Below, piece by piece: positions 1 through 6,509 of a DNA stretch of 14,679 nucleotides. Each line of letters begins with the position of its first letter. The first letter of the stretch is position 1. Made by a program: the position numbers and the translations under genes. The stretch is from Rickettsiales bacterium (GTDB lineage Bacteria; Pseudomonadota; Alphaproteobacteria; Rickettsiales; UBA1997): NCBI GenBank assembly GCA_947487845.1, contig CANKYC010000024.1, positions 1 to 14,679 on the forward strand. The letters run 5' to 3'. The notes under the pieces are model-generated. The model saw only the letters and a list, made by a program, of their open reading frames with translations, had not been told where the DNA came from and made no database searches.

Positions 1-975
1 CAAGAACAAGCGGTGCAGATGATGCTTACAAATTTAGAAGTTATTGCGCAGATGTTTCATGGTTTTGAATATGAAGAATATTTTGACGCAAATACATCAA
101 AAAAATTGTCGGTAATTTTGGGCGCCGAAAACCATATTTTGGGTTTAGACAACGGCAAGAAGCGTTTTCTTGATGAAGTGGCAAAATTGTCGCAAGCCTT
201 TGCAATTGCGGTTCCGCATGATCAAGCAATGGATGCAAAAGACGAAGTGGCTTTTTTTCAAGCTATAAAAGCAAGATTGGCAAAGTTTGAAAGTTCAGTT
301 GGTGGAAAAGGTGACGTAGAAATTGAAACTGCAATTAGGCAAGTGATTGACGAGGCTTTGGTTTCAAGCAAAGTGGTTGATGTGTTTGATGCGGCGGGAA
401 TTAAGAAGCCTGATATTTCAATTTTGTCGGAAGAGTTTTTGCTCGAAATTAAAGGCATGGAGCATCAAAACTTGGCGTTAGAAACTTTGAAAAAACTTTT
501 AAACGACGAAATAAAATCGCGCGCTAAGAAGAATTTGGTTCAAAGCAAAAGCTTGATGGAGATGCTGGAGAACTCGATTAAGAAATATCACAACAAAATT
601 ATCACCGCGGCAGAAGTTATTGATGAGTTGATTAAGCTTAGTAAAGAAATTCAAACAGCCGACAAAGAGCCGCAAGAAATGGGATTGTCAGATTTTGAAT
701 ATGCCTTTTACACCGCAGTTGCAGATAACGACAGCGCCAAAGAATTGATGCAAAAAGACAAGCTCCGCGAATTGGCGGTTGTTCTGGCAGAAAAAATTAA
801 ACAAAACGCTACGATTGATTGGACGCTTAAAGAAAGCGTTCAAGCGAAGTTAAGAATTATTGTAAAAAGAGTTTTGCGTCAGTTTGGTTATCCGCCAGAT
901 ATGGAAAAATTAGCAACTGAAACTGTTTTAAATCAGGCAAAGTTGATTGCGGCAGAAATTGCTAGACACTGTTAG
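1..975 (+). CDS. hsdR: Type I restriction enzyme R subunit, C-terminal part (5' truncated by window edge)
   Basis: The frame is open from the first base, so this is the 3' part of a longer gene and the Met at base 19 is internal. The 325 visible residues match the C-terminal helical region of HsdR (DUF3387-like, EcoR124 type): a start like MLTNLEVIAQMFHGF, a middle part with VIDELIKLSKEI, the segment LSDFEYAFYTAV, and a terminal stretch with LRIIVKRVLRQFGYPP. HsdR is the translocase and nuclease subunit of type I restriction-modification complexes; this region is thought to contact the HsdM/HsdS methylase core. The motor and nuclease domains would lie upstream, outside the window, and no hsdM or hsdS is visible. 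The last codons and the stop lie in a 25-bp sequence that recurs inverted at 4189-4213. Family assignment is by remembered motif pattern and is fairly secure. Confidence 0.85.
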   Translation, partial: QEQAVQMMLTNLEVIAQMFHGFEYEEYFDANTSKKLSVILGAENHILGLDNGKKRFLDEVAKLSQAFAIAVPHDQAMDAKDEVAFFQAIKARLAKFESSVGGKGDVEIETAIRQVIDEALVSSKVVDVFDAAGIKKPDISILSEEFLLEIKGMEHQNLALETLKKLLNDEIKSRAKKNLVQSKSLMEMLENSIKKYHNKIITAAEVIDELIKLSKEIQTADKEPQEMGLSDFEYAFYTAVADNDSAKELMQKDKLRELAVVLAEKIKQNATIDWTLKESVQAKLRIIVKRVLRQFGYPPDMEKLATETVLNQAKLIAAEIARHC

Positions 976-987
976 CTAATTATTTTT
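963..987 (+). repeat. 25-bp exact inverted copy of the sequence at 4189-4213
   Basis: Bases 963-987 are the exact reverse complement of 4189-4213. The copy covers the last four codons of hsdR, its TAG stop and the next 12 bases. The partner covers the end and stop of the esterase gene and the first 3 bases of the 164-bp palindrome. An exact 25-mer is not expected by chance in this window, though part of it is a simple A/T run. Confidence 0.75.
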
Positions 988-1020
988 ATTCCAGATTTTG
1001 GCATATTTGAGCGCTTTTTG

Positions 1021-1179
1021 GCAGATTAGAAACTAGCAAAAAACCACGTAGATGCTTGGATCTTGTCTAAGCATGATTCCGGGCTTGGAGCTCTATAATC
1101 ATGCTTCGACAAGCTCAGCATGACAATGAGTTAGTTTGAAAATTTTTGAGAAACAGCTCCCCATTTTTTTAATTATGCC
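1021..1179 (+). mobile_element. Truncated copy of the MITE-like element at 11809-12046
   Basis: This segment aligns almost end to end with 11889-12046, in the same orientation. Both begin GCAGATTAGAAACTAGC and end TTTTTTTAATTATGCC. The roughly 80 bp that form the left end of the full element, including its left terminal repeat, are missing, so no target duplication can be recognised. The right hairpin arm (1099-1124) is intact, while the left arm (about 1048-1075) has diverged but still folds on itself (ATGCTT paired with AAGCAT). It fills most of the gap between convergent hsdR and the DUF3137 gene. The rest of that gap (976-1020 and 1180-1248) is AT-rich and shows nothing I recognise. Confidence 0.75.
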
Positions 1180-1248
1180 AGTAATTTTGTCAAAAAATAA
1201 GCAAAAATAGGGCGAAATATGGGGTTAAAAAAGATCCTAAACAGGCTC

Positions 1249-2298
1249 TTAGAGCCCAGTTCTTTCGTCAATCTTCAATATATCAACAATATCAAAAAGC
1301 AGGCTGATCTGCTCAATGACTTTTCTGCATTCTCCCGCCACATCCATTTTTTTAAGCAGCGAATTCGGCTCAAATAAATTTTTGCTATCATGAAATATTA
1401 AAAGCAGGCTGCCCTGATGAAAACTGGCTTCAACTTTTTTGCTTTCAAAATAGCTGGATAATTTTTTCAAACGCTCCATGAAAGAAGTTGTAAGAAGATA
1501 ACGCGCTTCAATTTGGTCGCTGGAAAAAACCTGAAACATTTTTTCAAATTCTGGATCCTCTAATTCAACCCGCGACAAATTGCCAAAATCATCACTATGA
1601 GAGGTTTTTTGAATCATATTTCCTAAGAAACCTTTATCATCTTTGACTAGAGTGTGGCCTTTGAAATTTTTATTAAAATCAAAAATCACAACTGCACCTT
1701 GAAAAACCTGCTTGATATTTTTTCTACCTTTAAAATCCCTCGTTTCAACGGTAGCGCACAATTCAGAAAATCCTAAATCAACATTTTTATATTTTCCTAA
1801 AACCAAATCCTGCGAGGTCACTTTATCGTGATAAGGCAAAATATTAAAACGTGGAAGAGCCCAAAGATCAGCCGCCTTTCCTTCCGGATCAAAAGAAAAT
1901 TGAAAGAAATTAAAAATACTAATGAATAATCCTGATTTTATTTTGCTCTTAAACTCGCTCCAAGCTCGATAAGGCATATAAAAAAATCCGGCGGAAATAA
2001 TGCAGCAAAAACCAAAAAGATATTGATTGGCTTTGTTGCCATAATTTGCTTGAAATGAACTTTTTTCAACATGGTAAAATGCAATCCAGACCATCACCGC
2101 AATAATAGTTGCGATCGGCATCCAAATCAGAAAATCTTTGCGATATTTAAGGCGAATTTCTTCAAATTCTAAAGCAGCGGGGCGGATTTTTTGATCATAG
2201 AATTTAGTAAAACCAGCGTCTCTTGAGCCGGTTTCGACAAATTCTGCACCTATTGCACAATCCTTGTTTTTACTGCTCCAAGGAGAAATAATTTTCAT
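1249..2298 (-). CDS. DUF3137 family membrane protein, partner of LemA
   Basis: The 349-residue product has the DUF3137 layout. A soluble N-terminal segment contains FYDQKIRPAALEFEEIRLKYRK. Two hydrophobic membrane helices follow (about residues 54-75 and 93-113), and then a cytosolic domain of about 230 residues with the typical LVLGKYKNVDLGFSE region. The family's biochemical role is unknown. It commonly lies next to lemA, as it does here: its ATG follows the lemA stop by 3 bases, so the two are probably co-transcribed and translationally coupled. No Shine-Dalgarno sequence is seen before the ATG. The gene ends convergent with hsdR, and a small palindrome (GGCTC/GAGCC) overlaps the stop codon. 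The family call rests on motif memory plus the lemA neighbour. Confidence 0.75.
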   Translation of the reverse strand: MKIISPWSSKNKDCAIGAEFVETGSRDAGFTKFYDQKIRPAALEFEEIRLKYRKDFLIWMPIATIIAVMVWIAFYHVEKSSFQANYGNKANQYLFGFCCIISAGFFYMPYRAWSEFKSKIKSGLFISIFNFFQFSFDPEGKAADLWALPRFNILPYHDKVTSQDLVLGKYKNVDLGFSELCATVETRDFKGRKNIKQVFQGAVVIFDFNKNFKGHTLVKDDKGFLGNMIQKTSHSDDFGNLSRVELEDPEFEKMFQVFSSDQIEARYLLTTSFMERLKKLSSYFESKKVEASFHQGSLLLIFHDSKNLFEPNSLLKKMDVAGECRKVIEQISLLFDIVDILKIDERTGL

Positions 2299-2301
2299 TT
2301 T

Positions 2302-2868
2302 CTACAAAAAGTTTTTTGCATCAACAGGTTGTTTTGCGGCTTCAGTCGCCTCATAAAGCGGCATAGTTTTTACTTGCACAATTGCGGCAATTATATTGCC
2401 TGGAAAAATCTGGATTGAATTACGAAGTGACGCCACCGCAGAATTATAAAATCTTCTCGATGCTGCAATTTGGGCTTCAACTTCATTATAGCTTTGTTGA
2501 GCTTGAAGCATGTTCTGGCTTGATTTGAGCTCGGGATAATTTTCAGCACGGACCATAAAATTATTCATTTTTTGCGATAATTCTGCCGCAAGCTCTAAAT
2601 GCTTTTTTAACTCTTCCGGATTTTTGGAATCATAATTTTGCGATAATTGTTCACGCAATTTGGTTACTTCAGTAAATATTTTTTCTTCATGCTCCATGAA
2701 TTTTTTGGCGATGGTTAAAATATTAGGAATTAATTCCAAGCGGTTTTGTAATTGCACATCAACACCAGCCAAAGCTTCCAAAGCCTTGTTAAGTCTGCTT
2801 ATAATGATTGTGTACCAGAAATAAAATGCCACTAGAATTGCAATGATTAAAATCAAATTTCCACTCAT
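2302..2868 (-). CDS. lemA: LemA family protein
   Basis: The 188-residue product starts with one hydrophobic helix (about residues 4-22) after a very short N terminus. The LemA signature follows: YTIIISRLNKALEAL, then VDVQLQNRLELIPNIL and AKKFMEHEEKIF. The rest is helical and ends in PLYEATEAAK, as in other LemA proteins. The length is normal for the family. LemA proteins are inner-membrane anchored helical bundles of poorly defined function. The gene sits 25 bases after ccmA and 3 bases before the DUF3137 gene on the same strand, so ccmA-lemA-DUF3137 may form one transcript. The LemA identification is confident; the role is not known. Confidence 0.92.
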   Translation of the reverse strand: MSGNLILIIAILVAFYFWYTIIISRLNKALEALAGVDVQLQNRLELIPNILTIAKKFMEHEEKIFTEVTKLREQLSQNYDSKNPEELKKHLELAAELSQKMNNFMVRAENYPELKSSQNMLQAQQSYNEVEAQIAASRRFYNSAVASLRNSIQIFPGNIIAAIVQVKTMPLYEATEAAKQPVDAKNFL

Positions 2869-2893
2869 ATTACTACCAAAAAATTAATTAAAA

Positions 2894-3505
2894 TTAAGAA
2901 GAAAAATCCTCGAGATTCAAGCGCGGGCCTAAATCAAAAAACATTTCATCATGAGTTACCATAATCACCAAACCATCTTCTTTTATTCTGGTTTGAATCA
3001 AGCCATGAAATATTTCCTTTCCTGCCTTGTCAAGATTGTTGGAAGGTTCGTCCAAAATCCAAATAGTTGCTGGACAACATAAAAGCTTGGCCAACATCAC
3101 GCGTTTTTGCCAGCCGGCAGAAAGGGTTTTTACTTTTTCATCCGCTAAATTTGCGAGCTGAAAAAAACTTAAAGCCGAAGAAAGTGCGGCTTCGGTGGCG
3201 GAAAGTTTGGCATAAAATTTAAGGTTTTCGGCAACTGTTAATTCTGGTTTGAGGAAGTTTTTATGTCCTAAAAATTGGCTGTCGCCGTTAAAATCATCAC
3301 GAAAATTTTCAATATTATTGCCGCCCCATAAAATTTCACCCTGCTTTGGATTGGAAATTCCGGCGATAATTTTTAATAAACTGCTTTTGCCGCAACCGTT
3401 GCGGCCTGTGATTATAAAGGCTGAACCAATGCTTATCGAAAAACCTAAATCGGAAAAGATTTTCTTGTGATCTTTAAAAAACGAAAGATTATTAATCGTA
3501 AGCAT
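2894..3505 (-). CDS. ccmA: Heme exporter ATP-binding protein CcmA (cytochrome c maturation)
   Basis: This is a 203-residue ABC ATPase consisting of one nucleotide-binding domain, the normal CcmA size. Visible motifs are Walker A GRNGCGKSS (residues 34-42), Q-loop Q77 followed by the CcmA-like stretch GHKNFLKPELTVAENL, signature LSAGWQKRV (128-136), Walker B with D-loop IWILDEPSNNLD (148-159) and switch His185 in MVTHD. CcmA works with CcmB, CcmC and CcmD in the inner membrane to release heme-loaded CcmE for c-type cytochrome assembly. No ccmB is adjacent; scattered ccm genes are known in Rickettsiales-like genomes. The gene is divergent from the esterase, with 39 bp between the start codons. 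A different small ABC ATPase is the main alternative. Confidence 0.82.
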   Translation of the reverse strand: MLTINNLSFFKDHKKIFSDLGFSISIGSAFIITGRNGCGKSSLLKIIAGISNPKQGEILWGGNNIENFRDDFNGDSQFLGHKNFLKPELTVAENLKFYAKLSATEAALSSALSFFQLANLADEKVKTLSAGWQKRVMLAKLLCCPATIWILDEPSNNLDKAGKEIFHGLIQTRIKEDGLVIMVTHDEMFFDLGPRLNLEDFSS

Positions 3506-3544
3506 ATCGCTTTGGAACCCCTATTTTACTGATTAATTGCAACT

Positions 3545-4204
3545 ATGTCGAACCTGAAATTTTACGAATATTCTGATGCTAAAAATCCCAAATATCTAGT
3601 AGTTTTCTTGCATGGTTACGGCGCCAATGGCGAAAATTTGATCGATCTTGCTTACGAATTTCAAAAGATTTTACCCGACGCGCATTTCATTTCTCCTAAC
3701 GCAATTGAACCTTGGGAAGGTGGATTTCCACATGCTTATCAATGGTTTTCTTTAAGCGCTGGAATGGAGCGCAGAAGCCTTGATACAATGGCAAATTCAG
3801 TAAAAAATGCCAATAAAACTTTACAGAATTTTATTAATTCACAGCTCGAACGTTTTAAGTTAAGCGCGGAAAATCTTTTTTTAGTTGGCTTTTCTCAAGG
3901 CGCGATGATGGCGCTTTATCAAGGTTTGATTCAAAGCAAAAAACCAGCTGGCGTAATTTCATTTTCTGGCAAATTAATTTTACCAGAAATGGTGAATGAA
4001 AAAACTTTATCGAAACCAGAAATTTGTTTAATTCATGGCGAATCTGATTCGGTTTTGCCCTTCTCAAACCTTGCTGAAGCTGAATTGATGCTTAAAGAAA
4101 ATAATATTTCTTTCGAAGCTCATCCAATTCCACTTCTCGATCATTCGATTGATATTCACGCAATTCGCTTGGCGCAAAATTTTATCAAAAAAATAATTAG
4201 CTAA
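3545..4204 (+). CDS. Serine esterase of the carboxylesterase/phospholipase family (alpha/beta hydrolase)
   Basis: The 219-residue product is a compact alpha/beta hydrolase of the Abhydrolase_2 family, which includes acyl-protein thioesterases and bacterial carboxylesterases of about this length. The oxyanion-hole region is FLHGYGANGENL (residues 21-32). The nucleophile is Ser117 in GFSQG, followed by AMM, and the remaining triad is Asp168 in HGESDSVLPF and His200 in LLDHSID. No signal peptide is seen, so a cytoplasmic enzyme is likely. It would hydrolyse short acyl esters or thioesters; the real substrate cannot be read from sequence. The gene stands alone between ccmA (divergent) and the lipoprotein gene (convergent). 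Its last codons and stop are shared with the 25-bp repeat found inverted at the hsdR end. Confidence 0.88.
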   Translation: MSNLKFYEYSDAKNPKYLVVFLHGYGANGENLIDLAYEFQKILPDAHFISPNAIEPWEGGFPHAYQWFSLSAGMERRSLDTMANSVKNANKTLQNFINSQLERFKLSAENLFLVGFSQGAMMALYQGLIQSKKPAGVISFSGKLILPEMVNEKTLSKPEICLIHGESDSVLPFSNLAEAELMLKENNISFEAHPIPLLDHSIDIHAIRLAQNFIKKIIS

Positions 4205-4213
4205 CAGTGTCTA
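4189..4213 (+). repeat. 25-bp exact inverted copy of the hsdR 3' end (963-987)
   Basis: Bases 4189-4213 are the exact reverse complement of 963-987. The copy includes the esterase stop codon (4202-4204) and runs 3 bases into the long palindrome that starts at 4211. Both copies therefore carry the stop codon of an unrelated gene. Confidence 0.75.
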
Positions 4214-4374
4214 TACCAAAACATAAATTTATACTCCCATCCAACTTCGTCTTTTTGGTAAAAATTTACTCGAAGAATAACACTGTATCACTTGATACAG
4301 TTTTTATTCTTTGTCGCAATTTTTCCTCAAAAATACTTCGTTAGCGCTATCAAGAGATTTGTGTTTTGGTATAG
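4211..4374. repeat. 164-bp imperfect palindrome between convergent genes
   Basis: The two halves of this segment are approximate reverse complements. The outer ends are CTATACCAAAACA and TGTTTTGGTATAG, and similarity goes on for about 19 bases with two mismatches. The centre is CTGTATCA-CT-TGATACAG (4283-4300), flanked by GAATAA and TTATTC. The middle of the arms is less well matched. As RNA it could form one long hairpin in either direction, so it may end transcription of both the esterase and the lipoprotein genes. It resembles the palindromic elements of about 100-150 bp known in rickettsial genomes in size and form only; I cannot assign it to a named family. No target duplication is seen. 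Confidence 0.7.
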
Positions 4375-4383
4375 GACGGGTTC

Positions 4384-4590
4384 TTAACGCCATCTTGCTT
4401 GCGGCGGATAATAATAATGCGGCTGATAATATGGCTGGTAATTAGATCGATCAACGCTCACAACATTGTAGCGCGGGCAATGTCTGTCGCCATCTTTCCA
4501 ATTATGATAAATGCAATCTTTGCTAAAAAAAGATTCTGGTTTTGTGCAGGCGTTTAGGCTTAAAGCGAGTAAAATAATTAGGTATTTCAT
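4384..4590 (-). CDS. Small predicted lipoprotein
   Basis: The 68-residue product starts MKYLIILLAL and carries a lipobox LNAC with Cys15 as the lipidation site. A mature peptide of about 54 residues would therefore be anchored in the inner or outer membrane by lipid. The mature part has two more cysteines (Cys26 and Cys38) that could form a disulfide, and a tail rich in Tyr, Pro and Gln (YQPYYQPHYYYPP) that ends in ARWR. No known family is recognised. It lies 42 bases after the 118-residue putative secreted protein on the same strand, so the two may share a transcript. No Shine-Dalgarno sequence precedes the ATG. The signal sequence makes a real gene likely; the function is unknown. Confidence 0.6.
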   Translation of the reverse strand: MKYLIILLALSLNACTKPESFFSKDCIYHNWKDGDRHCPRYNVVSVDRSNYQPYYQPHYYYPPQARWR

Positions 4591-4632
4591 AAAAATATAA
4601 TTTAGATCAGGGAAAAATAGAAGAAGGTCTTA

Positions 4633-4989
4633 TCAGCGGACGGGACAACAACCAAACAGCACTAAACGCAGGCTGTTAAAATCAAAATGTGAGGAAATTT
4701 TTAACTCATTTAGAAAATCAATAACTTGGAAAGAACTTTGAAATGGCAATGAAAGCGGGCGAAGAATTTTTCTTACCAAAACCGGTTTTGGACCTTGTTT
4801 AAAAGAAGCGGAAAAACTTTTAAGCGTGGTAAAAGATTTTTTATCATCCTTTTCCTGCTTTAATGTTTGACTAGATTTGAATTGAAAAAGTTTAACTTTT
4901 TCTAAAGTGGATGAATAGTTTTTTGAGAAAACATTGCTTTGACCCAAAAATACCAAAACTAATGCCGTGAATTGCTTGATGATTGTCAT
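4633..4989 (-). CDS. Hypothetical secreted protein of 118 residues with C-terminal GCCPVR
   Basis: I do not recognise this protein. The N terminus has a lysine and then a hydrophobic stretch (about residues 6-16, FTALVLVFLG) followed by QSNVFSK, which could be a cleavable signal peptide. The following part is basic and rich in Ser, Lys and Phe, and the last residues are LFGCCPVR, which holds the only two cysteines. It lies between an upstream ORF of six cysteines (5046-5069) and the downstream lipoprotein gene, all on the minus strand. There is no Shine-Dalgarno sequence before the ATG, but that is true of most genes here. The ORF could be spurious, or it could be a long regulatory leader peptide rather than a working protein. 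Confidence 0.4.
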   Translation of the reverse strand: MTIIKQFTALVLVFLGQSNVFSKNYSSTLEKVKLFQFKSSQTLKQEKDDKKSFTTLKSFSASFKQGPKPVLVRKILRPLSLPFQSSFQVIDFLNELKISSHFDFNSLRLVLFGCCPVR

Positions 4990-5045
4990 GACTGACGGAG
5001 GAATTTTAAAACTAAAAGAAACTTACAAAAAGGAGCTCGCGCTAA

Positions 5046-5069
5046 TTAACAACAGCAACAACAACACAT
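5046..5069 (-). CDS. Polycysteine leader ORF (Met plus six Cys, stop)
   Basis: On the minus strand an ATG at 5069-5067 is followed by six consecutive cysteine codons (TGT three times, TGC, TGT twice) and TAA at 5048-5046. This is the shape of an attenuation leader peptide. Runs of codons for one amino acid directly after a start, ending soon after, are the usual way to sense the matching charged tRNA, and polycysteine leader ORFs are described upstream of cysteine-related genes in mycobacteria. It lies 56 bases before the ATG of the 118-residue protein, the next ORF on that strand. I see no Shine-Dalgarno sequence and no convincing terminator stem after it. A chance TGT microsatellite is the alternative; the one TGC is a synonymous change, which slightly favours coding. 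Confidence 0.45.
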   Translation of the reverse strand: MCCCCCC

Positions 5070-5225
5070 CGGCGCTTTGAGGGAAAACTGAATATTTGAA
5101 AGGCTTGGGAAACGATTCATCAACTAAGAGTTGAAAAAAAAGATTTTATTTAAACTTAAGATGCATCAATTTGTTTTTATAAAATAAAGTTACAAGAATT
5201 TTTTAGAATTACTAAATCTCAAACC

Positions 5226-6509
5226 ATGAAACTTTCACAATATTTTCTACCAACTCTTAAAGAAAACCCAATTGATGCAACCGTGGTTTCGCATCAATTA
5301 ATGATTCGCGCCGGCATGATTCGTCAAACCGCTTCCGGCATTTATACTTGGCTGCCTTTGGGCCTAAAAGTTTTGCGCAAAGTTGAAAAAATTATCAAAG
5401 AAGAAATGGATAAAGCCGGCGCTTTAGAAATTTTAATGCCAACAATTCAGCCCGCAGAATTATGGATTGAATCTGGTCGCTTTGACGCTTACGGCAAAGA
5501 AATGTTGCGTATTAAAGATCGCCACGATCGCGACATTCTTTACGGCCCAACTCATGAAGAAGTTGTCACCGACATTTTTAGAAAAAACATCAATAGTTAC
5601 AAAGATTTGCCCAAAAATTTATATCAAATTCACTGGAAATTCCGCGATGAAATTCGCCCTAGATTTGGTCTAATGCGCGGTCGCGAATTTTTGATGAAAG
5701 ATTCTTATTCTTTCGACATTGACGAAATTTCCGCCAAAAAAACTTACAACTTGATGTATGAAACTTACTTCAAAATTTTCCGCAAAATGGGTTTAAAACC
5801 AATGGCGGTGAAAGCTGATACTGGCGCAATTGGCGGAGATTTATCGCATGAATTTCACTTGCTCGCCGACACTGGCGAAAGCGCGATTTATTACGATAAA
5901 AAATTTGACGAATTATCAGAATCAAAAACTTTCGATATCACGCAAATGCAAAGTATGTACGCAATGGCGGATGAAATGCATGTTGTTGAAAAATGTCCAA
6001 TTGCCGCCGAACAGCTTGCGTCAAGACGCGGCATTGAAGTTGGTCATATTTTTAATTTCGGTTTGAAATATTCAAAAGCCATGGAAGCAAGCGTGATGGG
6101 CGCAAATGGTGAAAAAATTTATCCAAATATGGGATCTTACGGAATTGGCGCATCTCGCGTTGTTGCCGCCGCGATCGAGGCAAATCATGATGCGAACGGA
6201 ATTATTTGGCCAAAAGAATTGGCGCCTTTTCAAGTTGCGTTGATTAACGTTCGCAGCGGCGATGAATTATGCGACAAAGTTTGCGAAGAAATTTACAACA
6301 AATTTCAAGAGCAAAATATTGAAGTAATTTACGATGATACCAAAGCCAGTTTGGGACAAAAATTTTCAATCGCTGATTTAATCGGAATTCCCACTCAAAT
6401 CATCGTCGGCCCCAAATCAGCAGCAGCTGGAATGGTGGAAGTGAAAGATCGCAAAAGCGGCGAAAAAAGAGAAGTTGAGATTGTAGAAATCACCAAACAT
6501 TTCAGCTAA
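5226..6509 (+). CDS. proS: Prolyl-tRNA synthetase, short alphaproteobacterial form
   Basis: The 427-residue product is a class II aminoacyl-tRNA synthetase that charges tRNA-Pro with proline. It shows the proline-binding PTHEE (residues 108-112), motif 2 at about 139-162 (KFRDEIRP, then FGLMRGREFLMKDSYSF), ADTGAIGGDLSHEF (198-210), motif 3 at about 301-317 (NMGSYGIGASR) and a C-terminal anticodon-binding domain (about 330-427). The roughly 180-residue editing insertion of E. coli ProRS, normally between motifs 2 and 3, is absent. This is typical of alphaproteobacteria, where Ala-tRNA-Pro is cleared by a separate ProXp-ala protein if at all. The start has no Shine-Dalgarno sequence. The stop overlaps the ATG of the following ATPase gene as TAATG. 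Confidence 0.96.
   Translation: MKLSQYFLPTLKENPIDATVVSHQLMIRAGMIRQTASGIYTWLPLGLKVLRKVEKIIKEEMDKAGALEILMPTIQPAELWIESGRFDAYGKEMLRIKDRHDRDILYGPTHEEVVTDIFRKNINSYKDLPKNLYQIHWKFRDEIRPRFGLMRGREFLMKDSYSFDIDEISAKKTYNLMYETYFKIFRKMGLKPMAVKADTGAIGGDLSHEFHLLADTGESAIYYDKKFDELSESKTFDITQMQSMYAMADEMHVVEKCPIAAEQLASRRGIEVGHIFNFGLKYSKAMEASVMGANGEKIYPNMGSYGIGASRVVAAAIEANHDANGIIWPKELAPFQVALINVRSGDELCDKVCEEIYNKFQEQNIEVIYDDTKASLGQKFSIADLIGIPTQIIVGPKSAAAGMVEVKDRKSGEKREVEIVEITKHFS

Noticed and set aside
1244..1256. Palindrome GGCTCTTAGAGCC as a terminator of the DUF3137 gene
   Set aside because: The stem is only 5-6 bp and the nearest T run on that strand is more than 10 bases away, so it does not fit an intrinsic terminator.
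4989..5081. Plus-strand 30-codon ORF with an Asn-rich run, opposite the polycysteine ORF
   Set aside because: The Asn run is the complement of the TGT repeat, and the ORF is shorter and less structured than the minus-strand reading; it lies too far from proS to be a clear leader.
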